DNA of 64,000 bases, from assembly GCF_004193775.1 (NCBI RefSeq), contig NC_041006.1, positions 20,148,817 to 20,212,816 of the forward strand. Reading direction: 5' to 3'. Shown piece by piece: positions 21,959-33,406 of this stretch (positions are counted from its first letter, which is position 1; every line of letters starts with the position of its first letter). A program made the translations under genes and the position numbers. The DNA is from Glycine soja (taxonomy: Eukaryota; Streptophyta; Magnoliopsida; Fabales; Fabaceae). The notes beneath the pieces are model-generated. The model saw only the letters and a list, made by a program, of their open reading frames with translations, did no database searches and was not told the origin of the DNA.

Positions 21959-22860
21959 GTTCGGCCACTTCCCGTGCCTACATCCAGTCCTCAAGCAACC
22001 CGCTTGAGATTTTTCATTCTCTTTGTAAAATCCTTTTACAAAGTCTGAACCACACAGGGACAACCCATCCCTTGTGTTCAGGAATCCTTACAACTTAAGA
22101 GACTCTCGGTCCCTTAATCAATCTCTTTGATTTAGAAGAAGAAGAAGAAGAATTCTCTCTTTAAGAGAAGGATATTACAATTGAAGTTCCATGAACTCTT
22201 AATAGATTTGCAAGTGTTTGCCCAAGAGTTTTTGAGAGAGCATTTGGCAATGAAGTTCTCTTGGAAAATCTCTCTCTTGCTTTTTGAAGTCAGACACACA
22301 CATATATATAGGCCCTTTGTGCCTTTTCAAAATGGTTTGAAGAGATGAGTCTTTTCAAAAAGATTTTTCTAAATTTCTTCACTAGTAATCGATTACAGGT
22401 TTCTGGTAATCGATTACACAGTTATATTTTGAAGGGTCATGACTTTTGAATTTGAATTTCAAGAGTTTCGTTGCTGGTAATCGATTACACACATCTAGTA
22501 ATTGATTACAAGTTCAAATTTCAAATTCAAAACCCTTTTAAACAACTATTTTTCAAACTTGTCTTCTAGTAATCGATTACATTGCCTGGTAATCGATTAC
22601 CAGAGCCTTGCATGTCTTGGAAACACTTTGTTTTGAGGCAAGACTTGATCTTTAGTGAATCTTGAAACAAGGCTTTGTTTGTTGAAGCAATCTTGTATTA
22701 ATCTTGAAGCATTGCTTATCCTTTGAAGCAACCTTGTTTGATTCTTCTTTGGCATAATCAAAATCATGTATACATACATTCACATTCTCCCCCTTTTTGA
22801 TGATGACACTCATTATCAAGCAAATTCTTTTTGACATCATCAAAACCTACATGATTTACA

Positions 22861-23339
22861 TGTGCAACCTACTAGATGCAAAAGATATGCTCGAGCTGCT
22901 ACAGTCCACTCTCTTGTGTCATATTTCCTACGATAAATATCTCACATCCAAGATAACCGAACATATGCCCCATGGCATTGAAATGTCTCATCTCTTGCTT
23001 CTTGTGAATTGACTTCAAACAACTCCACTAACAAGTCTATGACTTGGTCTACATGAAGAGCATCAAAGGTATGGAAGGCGCCTGTAATGGGCAGATGTAG
23101 CAACGATGCCACATCATCGAGGGTGATAGTGACATCTCCTATCGGAAGATGGAAACTACTAGTTTCCTTATGCCACCTCTCGTCAAAAGCAAATATAAGT
23201 CCCCTGTTACCGTGTCCATGGAACATGCAATTAGAGAACTTAATCCTCTGATAGCCACTATGCCTTCAATCTTTGAAGCAGACCTTCCAAATTTCTCTAT
23301 CTTCCTTCCACGAGAGGACAACTTTAACTCAAGACATTC
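22861..23339 (-). pseudogene. PMD gene, exon 2 (conserved N-terminal half of the mobile domain)
   Basis: The minus strand reads ECLELKLSSRGRKIEKFGRS and IEGIVAIRGLSSLIACSMDT, then after a frameshift RGLIFAFDERWHKETSSFHL, VTITLDDVASLLHLPITGAF and ETFQCHGAYVRLSWM. The TLDDVASLLHLPITG block is the hallmark of plant mobile domain proteins (MAIN/MAIL family). The acceptor is ...ttttcag at 23340-23341. Downstream it runs to AARAYLLHLVGCT, where the solo LTR with TSD tgtgc is inserted. Confidence 0.8.
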
Positions 23340-23415
23340 CTGAAAAAAAAATTAATAATTTCAACTTAAATTAACAATAGTTACAAAAATATTGCATATT
23401 TAAAAAAATAAATAC

Positions 23416-23736
23416 CTCTCCATTCCAAACTGTGGTTGTCACATGATAAACATAATCAGTCAAAACTGATGTATCATGGGGTCTGCCTAGAAAATCTTGG
23501 GCATCAGCACGTACATCATCAATAACTAGCTCCTGAGGTTGCTCATGAACCCCACCAGCTGCTTGATCCAGATGCTCACCATCCGCAGCATTAGGTGCAG
23601 TTGCCTGTTGTCTACATGCAAATGTTGTCAGCCTTCGCCGCTGAGGTACTTCATCCACATCACCACTAACTTCTATCCCAAAGGTTCTTCCTATAACCAT
23701 GCCTAAAGTTTGATGCAATCCCCTGGTTCTAACCAT
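23416..23736 (-). pseudogene. PMD gene, exon 1 (start of the MAIN-like protein)
   Basis: The start is chosen at MVRTRGLHQTLGMVIGRTFG because this is the usual N-terminus of these transposon-carried PMD proteins. The longer frame upstream (to 23799) has no similarity. A basic stretch PQRRRLTTFACRQQ and an acidic linker follow, and the exon ends VYHVTTTVWNGE at a GT donor (23415-23414). The intron to 23340 is about 76 bp. This exon is still open. PMD proteins in the host genome act in silencing and cell maintenance; the transposon-borne versions have no established role. Confidence 0.75.
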
Positions 23737-24620
23737 AATCTGCACATTTAACCAGTAATAACAATTAATGTCATCGTTTAAATAATAGTTGACTTTCATA
23801 AACTAACAAATAAAATGACTAATAAATAAATTTAATTTAAAATATTGAATAAATTACTATTTAATTATTCATAAATATATATTTAAGAATTTTTAATTAA
23901 ATTTTTTAACATTTTTTTATATTCATAAATCAATATACAAATTCTTCTTAAATATTTATAGACTTCACATCGCTAAATCTAGTAAACTTAAATATATGAT
24001 AAAAATCTAAGTACAATTTTTTTATTTCCAATAAATGAGTATTTTTTATAAACAGATGAAGAAATTTTAATTTTATACTTCCAAATACTATTTATATAAA
24101 TATTTATTACTATTAGTGTAATAATATTCATATGACTATATCAATAAAAAAAATTGTCGTTTACAACTTTAAATTTTCTTGTTAAACTAATTTCTACAAT
24201 ATATACTTATAAAAATTTGGAATTAATAATATTTAAATATTTTGTAAATAACTATTTCAAATATTCAATATAATTAAATTGCTTAAACAAAATTTGAAAA
24301 TAATTATTTATTGAATTAATTAATTATTAAAAACCAACTTTAAAAAAATATAATTAGTTAAATAAATACATATTAAAAATACACAACAATATTTATTTAT
24401 TAAATAAATATTATAACAACAAAATTATTATTTTATTAAATAAATTCAATTATACGGATTTCCAATCCTTATAATGGTTGCGCAATCCCATAGACAGGAA
24501 AAGAAGAACTTACAACGAAGGCGAAGATGCTAACATTAATTGGCGGAAGGGCATGAACAATGGCACAAACGGTGACAAACAGTGAAGGAAAACGTCCAAA
24601 GATGGAGAGGGAGAGGTTTT
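23737..24620. other. AT-rich 5' flank of the PMD gene, possible end of the MULE
   Basis: It is very AT-rich and no coding sequence is seen. The GC-richer part at about 24470-24620 is where the terminal inverted repeat of the MULE could lie. The other terminus is outside the window, so this cannot be tested here. Confidence 0.35.
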
Positions 24621-25245
24621 AAAGTTTTAAGTGAATGATAATTTCACTACTTCACTTAAAATATTGGATACACAAGAAATTGTGTTGGTTACACCTAACA
24701 AATCCCAAGCACCTAGTTTTTTAGAACTGAGATTGACCAAAAAGGAAGGTACTAACTACTATGCTTGACTTTAAGGCCTAATTTCAATGTATCTTATCAA
24801 TTTTTAATACGAAAATGAAGAAAAATATTGTTATTTTTAAAGTATAAGTAATTTTAAGTTTTTTCGAAAATTCAAACATGCACTTCATTGCCTTGTGCTT
24901 GTGTACATCTATACCTGCCAAAGTTTTCACCCCATTCACCCTTTTTTACTTTTTATCGCAAATACATCCCTTGCTTGTCAGAGAAATAGAGAAAAATTGA
25001 ATAAGCTCAAATATATTCATATATATTCGATTTTTACTGTGTCTATTGAACTAATAATAAACCGCACTAACCAGCCAAAGCAGGTAATAATGTTCTACTG
25101 TATAATATTCGTGTTAACCTATTCAGTATTCACCCTCCAAGTTCCTGCTCAAGCAATTTGCTCTCCTTTTTAACAAGATGATTGAGGACTTAATAGTACT
25201 TGCTGTGATTATTTCTCAGCATACATAGTTCACAAACTATGTGAG
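24621..25245. other. Spacer and 3' flank of the receptor-like kinase gene
   Basis: No gene is seen. It includes the presumed 3' UTR of the minus-strand gene ending at 25246. No clear inverted repeats or LTR ends were found. Confidence 0.5.
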
Positions 25246-28200
25246 TCAAGTAAGTGCAGTATCCTCCATTGTAGCACTGTCCTTAATTCCTTGTATCATC
25301 TTAAGCACTTGCCACATCACCGGCCTCTGCTCTGGCGAGGTTGCACTGCAAATACTGGCAACCTCCGTGAGCATCTCCAGCCGGTTGTCTTCGCTGCCGT
25401 CATCGTCCCTCATCGCTCTAACCCAATCTTGCAAATCCGCTGGCGCAAGAAAAGGGTGTTGGGAAGGGTGTTTGCCCGTCAAAAGCTCTATCAGAAGAAC
25501 CCCAAAAGCATACACATCAGACTTAGCAGTGCACTTGTGGCTAGAGCTGCGAGCCTCCGGTGCTTTGTAAGCCGCTGAATCAGGGTCTTCGGAGAACGAA
25601 GAATCTGCAAACAAGGCCAAGCAATAGTCCGTGATACAAGCTTCAAAGTCCACCCCAAGAAGGACATTAGAGGATTTTAGGTTGCCATGGATTAAGGATG
25701 AAACTTGATGGATGTAAGCAAGTCCTTGTGCTACATCTTCTGCTATTTTCAAGCATGATGTCCAATGCAATGGTTTTGCCCTCGCTGATCTTGAACCTGG
25801 GCATAATAATCATCATCAAACATCAATTGGGCAATAACTGATAGCATGTTTGAGGTGGCCGTGAGGTGAGTCAAAATTAATTTTGATTTCATGGTAGATG
25901 TGAAACACATTATTTTGGAAAAATCATGGTGACAATGATTCTTTTTTATCAGATGATGCTGATTTTGAGGTAATCACCATGATTTTTAATGGTATCCAAA
26001 CATGCTATGGAACTGATTGGTCCCCCCACACACCAAGAAGTTCAGGTCTTTTGACATAGAATTACTATAAAAATTGAAAATTTTGAAATAAAAACTGCAT
26101 TTGCCTCAACTAAGGGTCAACCAAATGAAGCACGTTAGTCAACCTGGCATGAAAAATGGTCCAAACATATCACACAATCCAACCAAAATAGTCCAAACAG
26201 AGGACCAAAATCAAGCCAACCCCGTGCTTGTCGACATTGGATACCACCCAACCCGGAAAGCCAGTGCAGGTAAGGAAAAACACAAAGGAACAAACAATCA
26301 AAAAATAGGCAACACACAATGCACTGACCAATCTGACACATAATACCATTCCACATATCACACACTAACAACACACCATCCATCAAATAACGCTCTAATC
26401 GAAGTACCATGCCCCACAACATTTATCCTCAGTCGTGTTCGAACCTTCAACTACTCCAAACCCAAAAGGGCCAAAAACCCAATTTGACATGAGAATTAAG
26501 GTTTCAAAAAATGACACATGATCGCGATTTTGACTGAACGTCAATGCTTTTGGGTTCTTTGTGACTGTATCAAAATTGTAATTGTGGATGCATTGCATCA
26601 GTCATATTTATCAATAATTTCCCATAATATAAAAATTCACTACCTAATGATAGCCACAATTTAAAACCTTAATTACAGTGCAGAAAGAATGTGGCTGGCA
26701 AAAAATAACAAGAGTAAAAAAAAATTGAACTTTTTTCATAAATTAAAATCAAATATTATACATATAAACAAGAAAATTTCTAGTCTAGGAATTTTTTAAT
26801 TCATTTTACTTTTTTTTCTTAAAGAGAAATTTATAAAAAAAATACAAATTAGGGACTTTTTTTTTTCTGGATCAGAAAGCTTAAGTTAATTTGGTACCAA
26901 CATAACAAATTCGCGGCGAAATTCAAACTCATCCTCCCGAATACGAGTTTAATCCTTATCGACTAGATGAATATTTGTTGACACAAAAGAGACTTAAACC
27001 CTATTGAATTCTTAATTTTAGTTAAGAAATGCAAGAGTGAAAAGGTGAATTACCGTGAACGAGGTTGAAGAGGCTGCCATTGGGCTGATAATCATAAATA
27101 ACAAGCCTCTCTCCCTTGGCCTGAAAATAAGCCCTCAAAGGCACCAAATTGGGGTGTCTCAGCCTCCCCACAACCTCCATATGCCTCTCAAACACTTCCC
27201 CGTCACTCCCCGCTGCCGCGCTTTTCTCTCCGTCCAACCTCTTCACCGTCACAATCAGCCGCGAATCCATCACCGCCTTGTAGGTGGTCCCCACGTTCCC
27301 CCTCCCCAGAAACTCCGCAGAAGCCCTCATCAGCATCTCCAGCGTGTAACTCTGCACCTCCCCGCAGCAGAACACCAGCTTCCCGCTCCTGTGCGCCTCC
27401 TCCATCTTCCTCATCTTCACCTCTCTCTCACCTTCCACCGCAACCACCACACCACCCCCTTCCACCTCAGGACTCTCCAAAACCACACCTTTCGCTCTAA
27501 AAGCTTTACCATTTTGTTTCTTTCTCACCAAAGAAACCACTGTGAGAGTGAAAGCAGTTACAAGAACAACCGCAACGACAAACCCAACAACAAGTCCTGT
27601 TTTTATATGATGCTTTGTTTTGGTGGAAGAAGAAGGAACAACCAAAATACCTTGAGACTGTTCACTCTGGCTCAAGGGGGTGGTAGAAGATGACGTGGCG
27701 GGGCCGAAGAAATGTGAACGAGGGTCGCACTCTTTGTGAACAATCTCCCCGCAGAGACCGGGGTTACCTGAAGCGAAAAAACAAAAACAATAAGACACCC
27801 AAAAGAGAGAATAAGTGAAATCTCGGTATCATGTAAATCCGAGTTATACAATCGGGTCTGGCCACTCCAAACGCATTCTACAATAGACAGTTTGTAAACT
27901 TAAGTTTAGACTAAACTTGAGTTTGCTAAAATATCACAGTAGTTGCTTATTTTAAACTGATTTTTTAGACTAAATTTTAGCCTCAAACGTATTTTTGCGA
28001 AGAAATCAAAGATGACGTCAAATTCATTTTTCCATCCACCTGAGTTTGGAGTTCCTCGCGGGTAAACCAAACATAATGCGTTTGGAGTGACTTAACCAGC
28101 TTGTATAACCCGGATTCGCATGATACCGAGATTCCACTTCCAAAACAAACAGCAAATATCGGTTGTTAATTGTTTGCAGAAGAGAATTCGAACCCACGAA

Positions 28201-28881
28201 ATCTCCCATACCTGAAAACGATTGTGCATTTAATTTGGCGAGAGTCGGGGTGACGGGCACCGGGCCGGTGAGATTGTTGTAGGACAGGTCGAGGAGTTTC
28301 AAGGTGGTCTGGTTGAAGGAAGGAAGCGTGCCGGAGAAGTTGTTGGAGTTGAGACGGAGCGCGATGAGGCGGTGGAGGAGGGTGACGTTTCCGGGGAGGG
28401 GACCGGAGAAGCGGTTGTGGGAGAGGGAGAGAGTGAGGAGGCGGTGGAGGAGGAGGAGGGAGGGAGGGAAGGAGCCGGAGAAGCTGTTGTGGTCGAGGAA
28501 GAGGGACTTGAGGTTGACGAGTGGGCTTAGATCGGGGATGGGCCCGAAGAGGGAGTTGTTGCGGAGGCTGAGGACTCGGAGCTGGTCCAGACTTGTGAGA
28601 GTGTGCGGCGGGAATGGGCCTCGCAGGCCCATGGACTGGGCCACGAAGCTGACCACTCTGCCCTGCGCGCACTTCACGCCCTGCCACTCGCAGTAGTCGT
28701 ACCGCTCGTTGAGGGAGTAGAGGAGCTTGTTGTCTTGGTCCGCTAGACGCTTAAACGACAACAACGAAACCGCGTCGGAGGGGAGCATTGGGGGCGCGGA
28801 AGAGGCGAGGGTCAAGAAGAAGCATAGGAACAGAGGGCGGAGTTTTGTTGCTGTTGTTGTCGTTTTGGGATGATGATGCAT
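25246..28881 (-). CDS. LRR receptor-like kinase, probably inactive (At5g67200-like), 3 exons, 644 aa
   Basis: The spliced model is complement(25246-25796, 27054-27767, 28212-28881), 645 codons with the stop; both introns are GT-AG and phase 1. It is a plasma-membrane receptor-like protein. A signal peptide (about 1-28, [13 protein letters not shown]) is followed by the LRR N-cap with C-E-W-x-G-V-x-C, then about five LRRs (from [17 protein letters not shown] to about 215) and NPGLCGE (225-231). The membrane span is about 280-303 ([19 protein letters not shown]), then a basic stop. The kinase-like domain is about 370-630, with G-loop GRGNVG (378-383), Lys399 in VTVKRL and APE (540-542). The catalytic HRD is HGN (498-500) and DFG is replaced by TDYC (517-520). 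This pattern is known from atypical RLKs, so signalling by partner binding rather than phosphotransfer is inferred. It is the only intact host gene here. Confidence 0.9.
25841..26008. mobile_element. MITE-like element in intron 2 of the receptor-like kinase
   Basis: A perfect 12-bp terminal inverted repeat, atagcatgtttg / caaacatgctat, bounds 168 bp. The interior is itself partly palindromic (aatcatggtgacaatgat, atcaccatgattt). Ends of the type gcatgtttgg...ccaaacatgc resemble Tourist/PIF MITEs, but I could not fix a TSD. Confidence 0.6.
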
Positions 28882-29060
28882 TTTGGGAATATACGGTGTG
28901 GATACTGTGTGTGTGTGTGTGTGTTTCGCTTCTTTTCTTTTGTTTTTTTCAGCGGTTGGAGGTGGAAAACTGAGACATGTTTAGAAAGCGGAAGATGAAA
29001 GAGGAGTGTAGAGGGAAATGTTGTGAAAAGTGACAGTAGAGAAACCAAGTAGCCAAGTCA
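28882..29060 (-). promoter_or_regulatory. 5' leader and proximal promoter of the receptor-like kinase
   Basis: On the minus strand it is rich in CT and contains an (AC)n run (plus-strand GT repeat at 28908-28924) about 30 bases before the start codon. I see no convincing TATA box. Confidence 0.4.
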
Positions 29061-30344
29061 GCGGTGCTCAAGTGGTGAAAGCTAACAGTAGTGCGGAGCA
29101 GCTGGACTTTTTAAGTCGGACTCACGTGAATGTGGGGAATGCTCGAAATTATTACCAAATGTTATGCTATCAATGCCAAGAGGGTTTTTTTTTTATGCTT
29201 TGTTTCTGTGTTTTTTTTTTTTTTAATTTATGAGAATAGAAGAGTGTTAATAAATTTATAATAATTTACCCACATTTACTTAATCAAATGATATAGATCG
29301 GTTCAGACTTTGTTTCTGTGTTTAATATGAAGTTGTGAATGATGATTTGTGTGGTCTTAATTTCATCTCCACTTCCACAGTTCCACTTTTTTTTTTCTTT
29401 CTTTTAACTTTTACTTCTACTCAAAGTAAGAGAATTGTAGAATAACGATTTCCAATCTGATCTCGGTTTGATCTTAATCCTGTTACTTTAAGTATCAGCA
29501 GAGTTTATTAAATGCTTCAACCTATTGTATACTATATTTCTCGTTTTGATATGCAGTAATTTCTATTTTTGAAATTTTGATTTATTTTATATTCTTGATT
29601 GCCTTACATTATTTGGTATTATTTTTTATATTTTTTTATAAATTATCTATTTTTTAAATTAAAATTATTAATTTTAATATTATAATTACTTTAAATGTGT
29701 ATAATACTAATATGTTCTTCTATTGTTTATAGCAACATTATTAGTGCCTCCTTCATTTATTTTTACGTGTACATTAATACCATTGAGTGCAATGTAACTT
29801 ATATATTATTGACATTTGTACTTCTTCATGAATTTAAATGAAATCTATCAATGTTTTTATTTACTTTTAATACTACAGTACATTTTAGAATAAAAACATT
29901 TTTAATTAAAATAATCAGACACTAGATTATGTCATTATATTTTGTAAAAGAACGTGAGTTGGAAATGAATAAATATAATTATAAAATAGAAAAAATAACG
30001 TTCACAAATTTGTGTCTAAATAACAAATTTAAGTTAATTCATAAATTAGCTTTTTATGTGTTTTATGAAAATTCGAAAGTCGGTCTCCCTTAAATTGACT
30101 TTCTAATGTCATGATTTTAGAAAGAAAAAAATGACATTGAGAAGTCGTTTTTGTAAACATTTTTAATTTGACAAACTGTGATTTATTTTATAGCATGTCT
30201 ATTCTTTTTATCACACGTTTTTTCTTCTTATGAACCGTGAAGTGAGATTAAAGCAACATGAAAAATCTTGTGTTATTTCATGGGATGACTAGTCAATTTG
30301 ATTGTTACATATAATTATAAAGCTCATTGTCTTGAGAGAGAAGG
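29061..30344. other. AT-rich intergenic DNA, no gene seen
   Basis: This is the upstream region of the receptor-like kinase, with poly-T tracts near 29188 and 29211. No long open frames, LTR ends or inverted repeats were recognised. Confidence 0.5.
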
Positions 30345-30558
30345 GCTTTTATTTTCTCTATTGTTTATTAAAAGTGGGTTTTGAAGCTTTTGGGTTATTT
30401 CTTAATAGTATTTATTAAAGTCATGTAGTTTTAAAACTAGTTATTTATTAGGGATTATTTTGTCACAAAGTATCCAGGAGATGTCATCCTAAATGTTGTC
30501 GTCTTATATTTTTGGTTTGCAAACTAGCAGGAGGTGTCGCTCTTGTTTGGCCTTTTCT
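30345..30558. repeat. Repeat piece left of the CACTA element
   Basis: The text around gggttatttcttaatagtatttattaaagtc and gtcacaaagtatccaggagatgtcatcct recurs in inverted form at about 50040-50220. Its second half (aggagatgtcatcct ... aggaggtgtc) recurs in direct form at 49150-49210 just right of the CACTA element. It is therefore part of an older repeat into which the CACTA element was inserted. Confidence 0.55.
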
Positions 30559-30586
30559 CATTATTAGAAAATTTATTTTTAACATC

Positions 30587-30770
30587 GTTAGAATAATATC
30601 GGTTTTCTAACGAAAATGCGGTGACATAATCATAAATAATATAACTTCATTAACATTAATTTTTTGAAAAATCAATGTTAAAGTGAGTTGGTTAACATCG
30701 GTTTTTCAAAAACTGATGTTAACGTGACTTTGTTAATATCGATTTTTGAAGAAAACCGACGTTGTATTAT
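30587..30770. repeat. Left sub-terminal repeats of the CACTA element
   Basis: Words such as taacatcggtttttcaaaaa and ctgatgttaac occur several times in direct and inverted order. In CACTA elements such repeats bind the TnpA-type protein that pairs the ends. The right array is at 48850-49110. Confidence 0.7.
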
Positions 30771-31409
30771 CATATTTATTATATTTTTTGCGCTTCTGGC
30801 ACTTCAATCGTCTCCCTCGCGCTTTCTGCAACTTTACTACCTTGAACCCTTTCTAGTTCTCACTCTCACTCTCGCGGTACTGAAACCATTGTCGACACTA
30901 TCACTCTCGATCTCACTCTCGCTCACAGTCATCTAGGTCTTAGTCTTACTCTCGTTCTCGATCTCACTCGGCATTGAGCCCTTTCTAGTATGTTTTTCTC
31001 TCGAAGCTTTGTGGATTGTGTGTATCTTCCTCCTTCTACACTGTAGGAGAAACTTTTCAATTTTCTTTAGTCTGTGATTGTGGCTGTGTTGATTGTTGAA
31101 CCTGATTAGTAGTAGGTGGTGATGGTTGAATAGTGTTGTAACCACCATCAGCATTGTCATTGTCACTACCATTACCAATGGTGATTAGTAATAGTAAATT
31201 TGTCTTTGATTTTTTTTCTACTTGCTACCGTGACAACCTATTTTGTTTGGTGAATGATGAAGATTTGGTGGGAGTTAAAAAGATTGATTAGTGATTGTTA
31301 GGGTCTAATTTTTTTTACAACAATATCCGTCAATGTTTTTAAAGGATAACTATTCTCAAATAAACATGACACGATATAACACATTTGCTTATATTAGTTT
31401 GTTTGTTAA

Positions 31410-31738
31410 ATGTAGCCTTATGATGAATTTAGTAGGTCATTTATTGTAAGATGGAACGATGAAATAGACCATACTTGGCATCTACTAGACACTAATGACA
31501 ACATGTACTCTGTTACATACAACCAAGATCTGGTGAGCCCAACTCTATTGGCTGGATGGACAGAACTTAGAGATTTCTATGGATTCAATAGAAATCATCA
31601 AGTAACCATGACCCATTTTGGACAGAGTGTTTTCTTCCTCACCATTTTCAAAAGCAACTCTAAACAAAAGATTATCCCAAATGGCACTCCTTGTACCACC
31701 AAGCTCCTAACTCAGTCACTTTTAAAGTCTTGCTGAGT
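31410..31738 (+). pseudogene. B3-like DNA-binding gene fragment in the CACTA element
   Basis: The frame reads FIVRWNDEIDHTWHLLDTND, then LVSPTLLAGWTELRDFYGFN and HQVTMTHFGQSVFFLTIFKS, ending at a stop at 31738. The pattern (W..L..FY, then FLTIF) resembles one B3 repeat of the plant B3 superfamily. The frame appears to shift near NGTPCTTK. It probably represents a captured or co-opted gene whose second domain is at 48403-48560, separated by the Athila insertion. Confidence 0.5.
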
Positions 31739-31863
31739 GAGTACAAAGTGACTAGCAACAGTTTGGTAAGAAATTAAGCACTCCTTTGTCTGTCCAATTT
31801 TAAAATCATATACATATCTAATATGAATTTAATGTTAATTTCAAGATGTGTTGAGTACCATGT

Positions 31864-33200
31864 TGTTAGTTGTTATTCATGAGTTAGTTTGATATTGAAT
31901 ATATGCAAGGAATTAGTGCTTTACCTCCAATTTATGGTTCTTTTTGTAGGAATAGCACATCATTTTCTGTTTAGTGTGATTTTATAGAGTAAGAACTCCA
32001 ATTTTGTGAATTGATGTTGAATCCAACTCAGTTTCAGGCCAAAGAACAGAAGGTCAAGTAGCTGATGACTCACTCAGTGAGGTAGATCCGCTCAGCGAGT
32101 GGCTTCCGCTTAGCGAGGCATACAGCTCGCTTAGCGGGTTGGGAAACCCTAGAAGAGGATAAGTCAGAGATGTGCTCGCCCAACACGCAACCAACCCGCC
32201 CAGTGAGGACGTTTTCTCTTCTCGCGCTCAGCGCGCCCAGTCTCGCTAAGCCAAAATTCACTTACTCTCGCTTAGCGAGCCAGTCTCGCTAAGCAAACCT
32301 TCGGAAGTTGAAAGGTCCAAGAGCCTTTATAACTCTGAGGTTGGCGAATTTTCTAAGGGAGCACATATTTTGAAGAACAGAAGACAGAAAGAGAGTAGAA
32401 GAGAGAGCTTAGGTTAGAAGGAGTGAAGTTTAGGGTTTGTAGGAGACATCCTCAACCATCTTTTGCCATTTTCTTTCACTCAAAACTATTCCTTCCTTGT
32501 ATTGTGAGATTGCATTGCTTGTAATGGAAGGCTAAGCCTCTTTGTTGGGGAGTTCTACTGAAAACCTTGATGTAACATTCTTTCACTATCTATTTAATGT
32601 TATTTTTACGTGTTCATTGCTTCTATCTATGCTTATTTTACATGTTTGTGGCTTGATCACCCATTTGTATGTATAGTTAGGATTTTTAGCATTGGGAAAT
32701 GCTTTAAAGCCTTAGAACTTGGTAGAGCAAGCTAGAAATCTGCATGTTTAGGAATGGAGTGCAGTGATCTAGTCCATATTATGTTGTAGGCTTAATGTAA
32801 CTCTTTTAGACTAAATTTGTTGAGGGATCAAGGACGAAGTTTAAAGAGAGTTAGGCTCATTCACTAGAGGGATCTTGGTTTGAGTAGTTTCTCAGCATAA
32901 GAACACTAGGATAACGTTAAATAGAGAAAAATACATATTAAACATCAAGAGAAATTCAGTAGAACAACCCAACGCTTTTTACTTGATAGTTTTCACCTTC
33001 ATAATTTAGATATTTAGTTTATGTTCAAATAAATTTTAGTCCAGAATCCAACTTGATATTTACTTTGCTTTTAATCCATACAAATGTTTGCACAATGAAT
33101 GTACAATGTCTGAGTGAAACATATTGCCTGAGGAAACGATAGTCGGTCTTAACGTTTTATACTACTTGAGCGAATCGGTACACTTGCCGACCTCCGAACA
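31864..33200 (+). mobile_element. 5' LTR of the Athila-type element
   Basis: It starts TGTTAGTTG and ends ...CTCCGAACA. It contains paired CGCT(A/T)AGCG dyads at about 32070-32295, followed by a TATA-like ctttataactctg near 32323. By eye it differs from the 3' LTR at about 25-30 of the first 400 positions and less further on. Confidence 0.9.
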
Positions 33201-33206
33201 AGTTTT

Positions 33207-33225
33207 TGGCGCCATTGCCGGGGAA
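33207..33225 (+). other. Primer-binding site of the Athila-type element
   Basis: tggcgccattgccggggaa lies six bases after the LTR. This is the form used by Athila/Calypso elements (tRNA-Asp type, from memory). The A in ccatt differs from the common ccgtt, probably by deamination. Confidence 0.75.
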
Positions 33226-33406
33226 TTTCTTTCCACTTAGATAGTATAATTCAGTTTGGAAACATTTATTCTTTATTCTTTGATTGATTCAGTAAATAGA
33301 TAGTTAGAATTCAAGTTTTTTTCTCTTGACTTAGTTAACTGCTGCTCTGTTTAGTACTTCTTGTATATGAGGTAATTCTTCAGTAGGGGATTTAGCTCCA
33401 CTAGAT

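Larger units (their letters stand above)
19088..22860 (-). mobile_element. Solo LTR with GTAATCGATTAC pairs, TSD tgtgc, split by another solo LTR
   Basis: It runs TGTTAGACAAATGGCC to ...GATTTACA, with a perfect TSD tgtgc at 19083-19087 and 22861-22865. It is the same family and orientation as 6093-7285. Without the nested element it is about 1.11 kb. Three dyad pairs lie at 22385/22406, 22477/22498 and 22569/22589. The insertion point lies inside the PMD motif LVGCTLFANKSATH. Confidence 0.9.

Noticed and set aside
27055..27693. 212-codon frame on + across the receptor gene
   Set aside because: It is antisense to kinase-domain coding sequence and His/Pro-rich, a shadow of the real exon.
28024..28211. 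Extension of the LRR exon to 28024
   Set aside because: The GT donor at 28211-28210 and the acceptor at 27769-27768 join FSG to NPGLCGE in frame, as in related receptors.
28166..28696. Proline/arginine-rich frames in the LRR exon on both strands
   Set aside because: They are shadow frames of the GC-rich LRR region; the LRR reading is clear.
29030..29233. 67-codon frame upstream of the receptor gene
   Set aside because: No recognisable domain; it lies in the promoter region and ends in poly-T-encoded residues.
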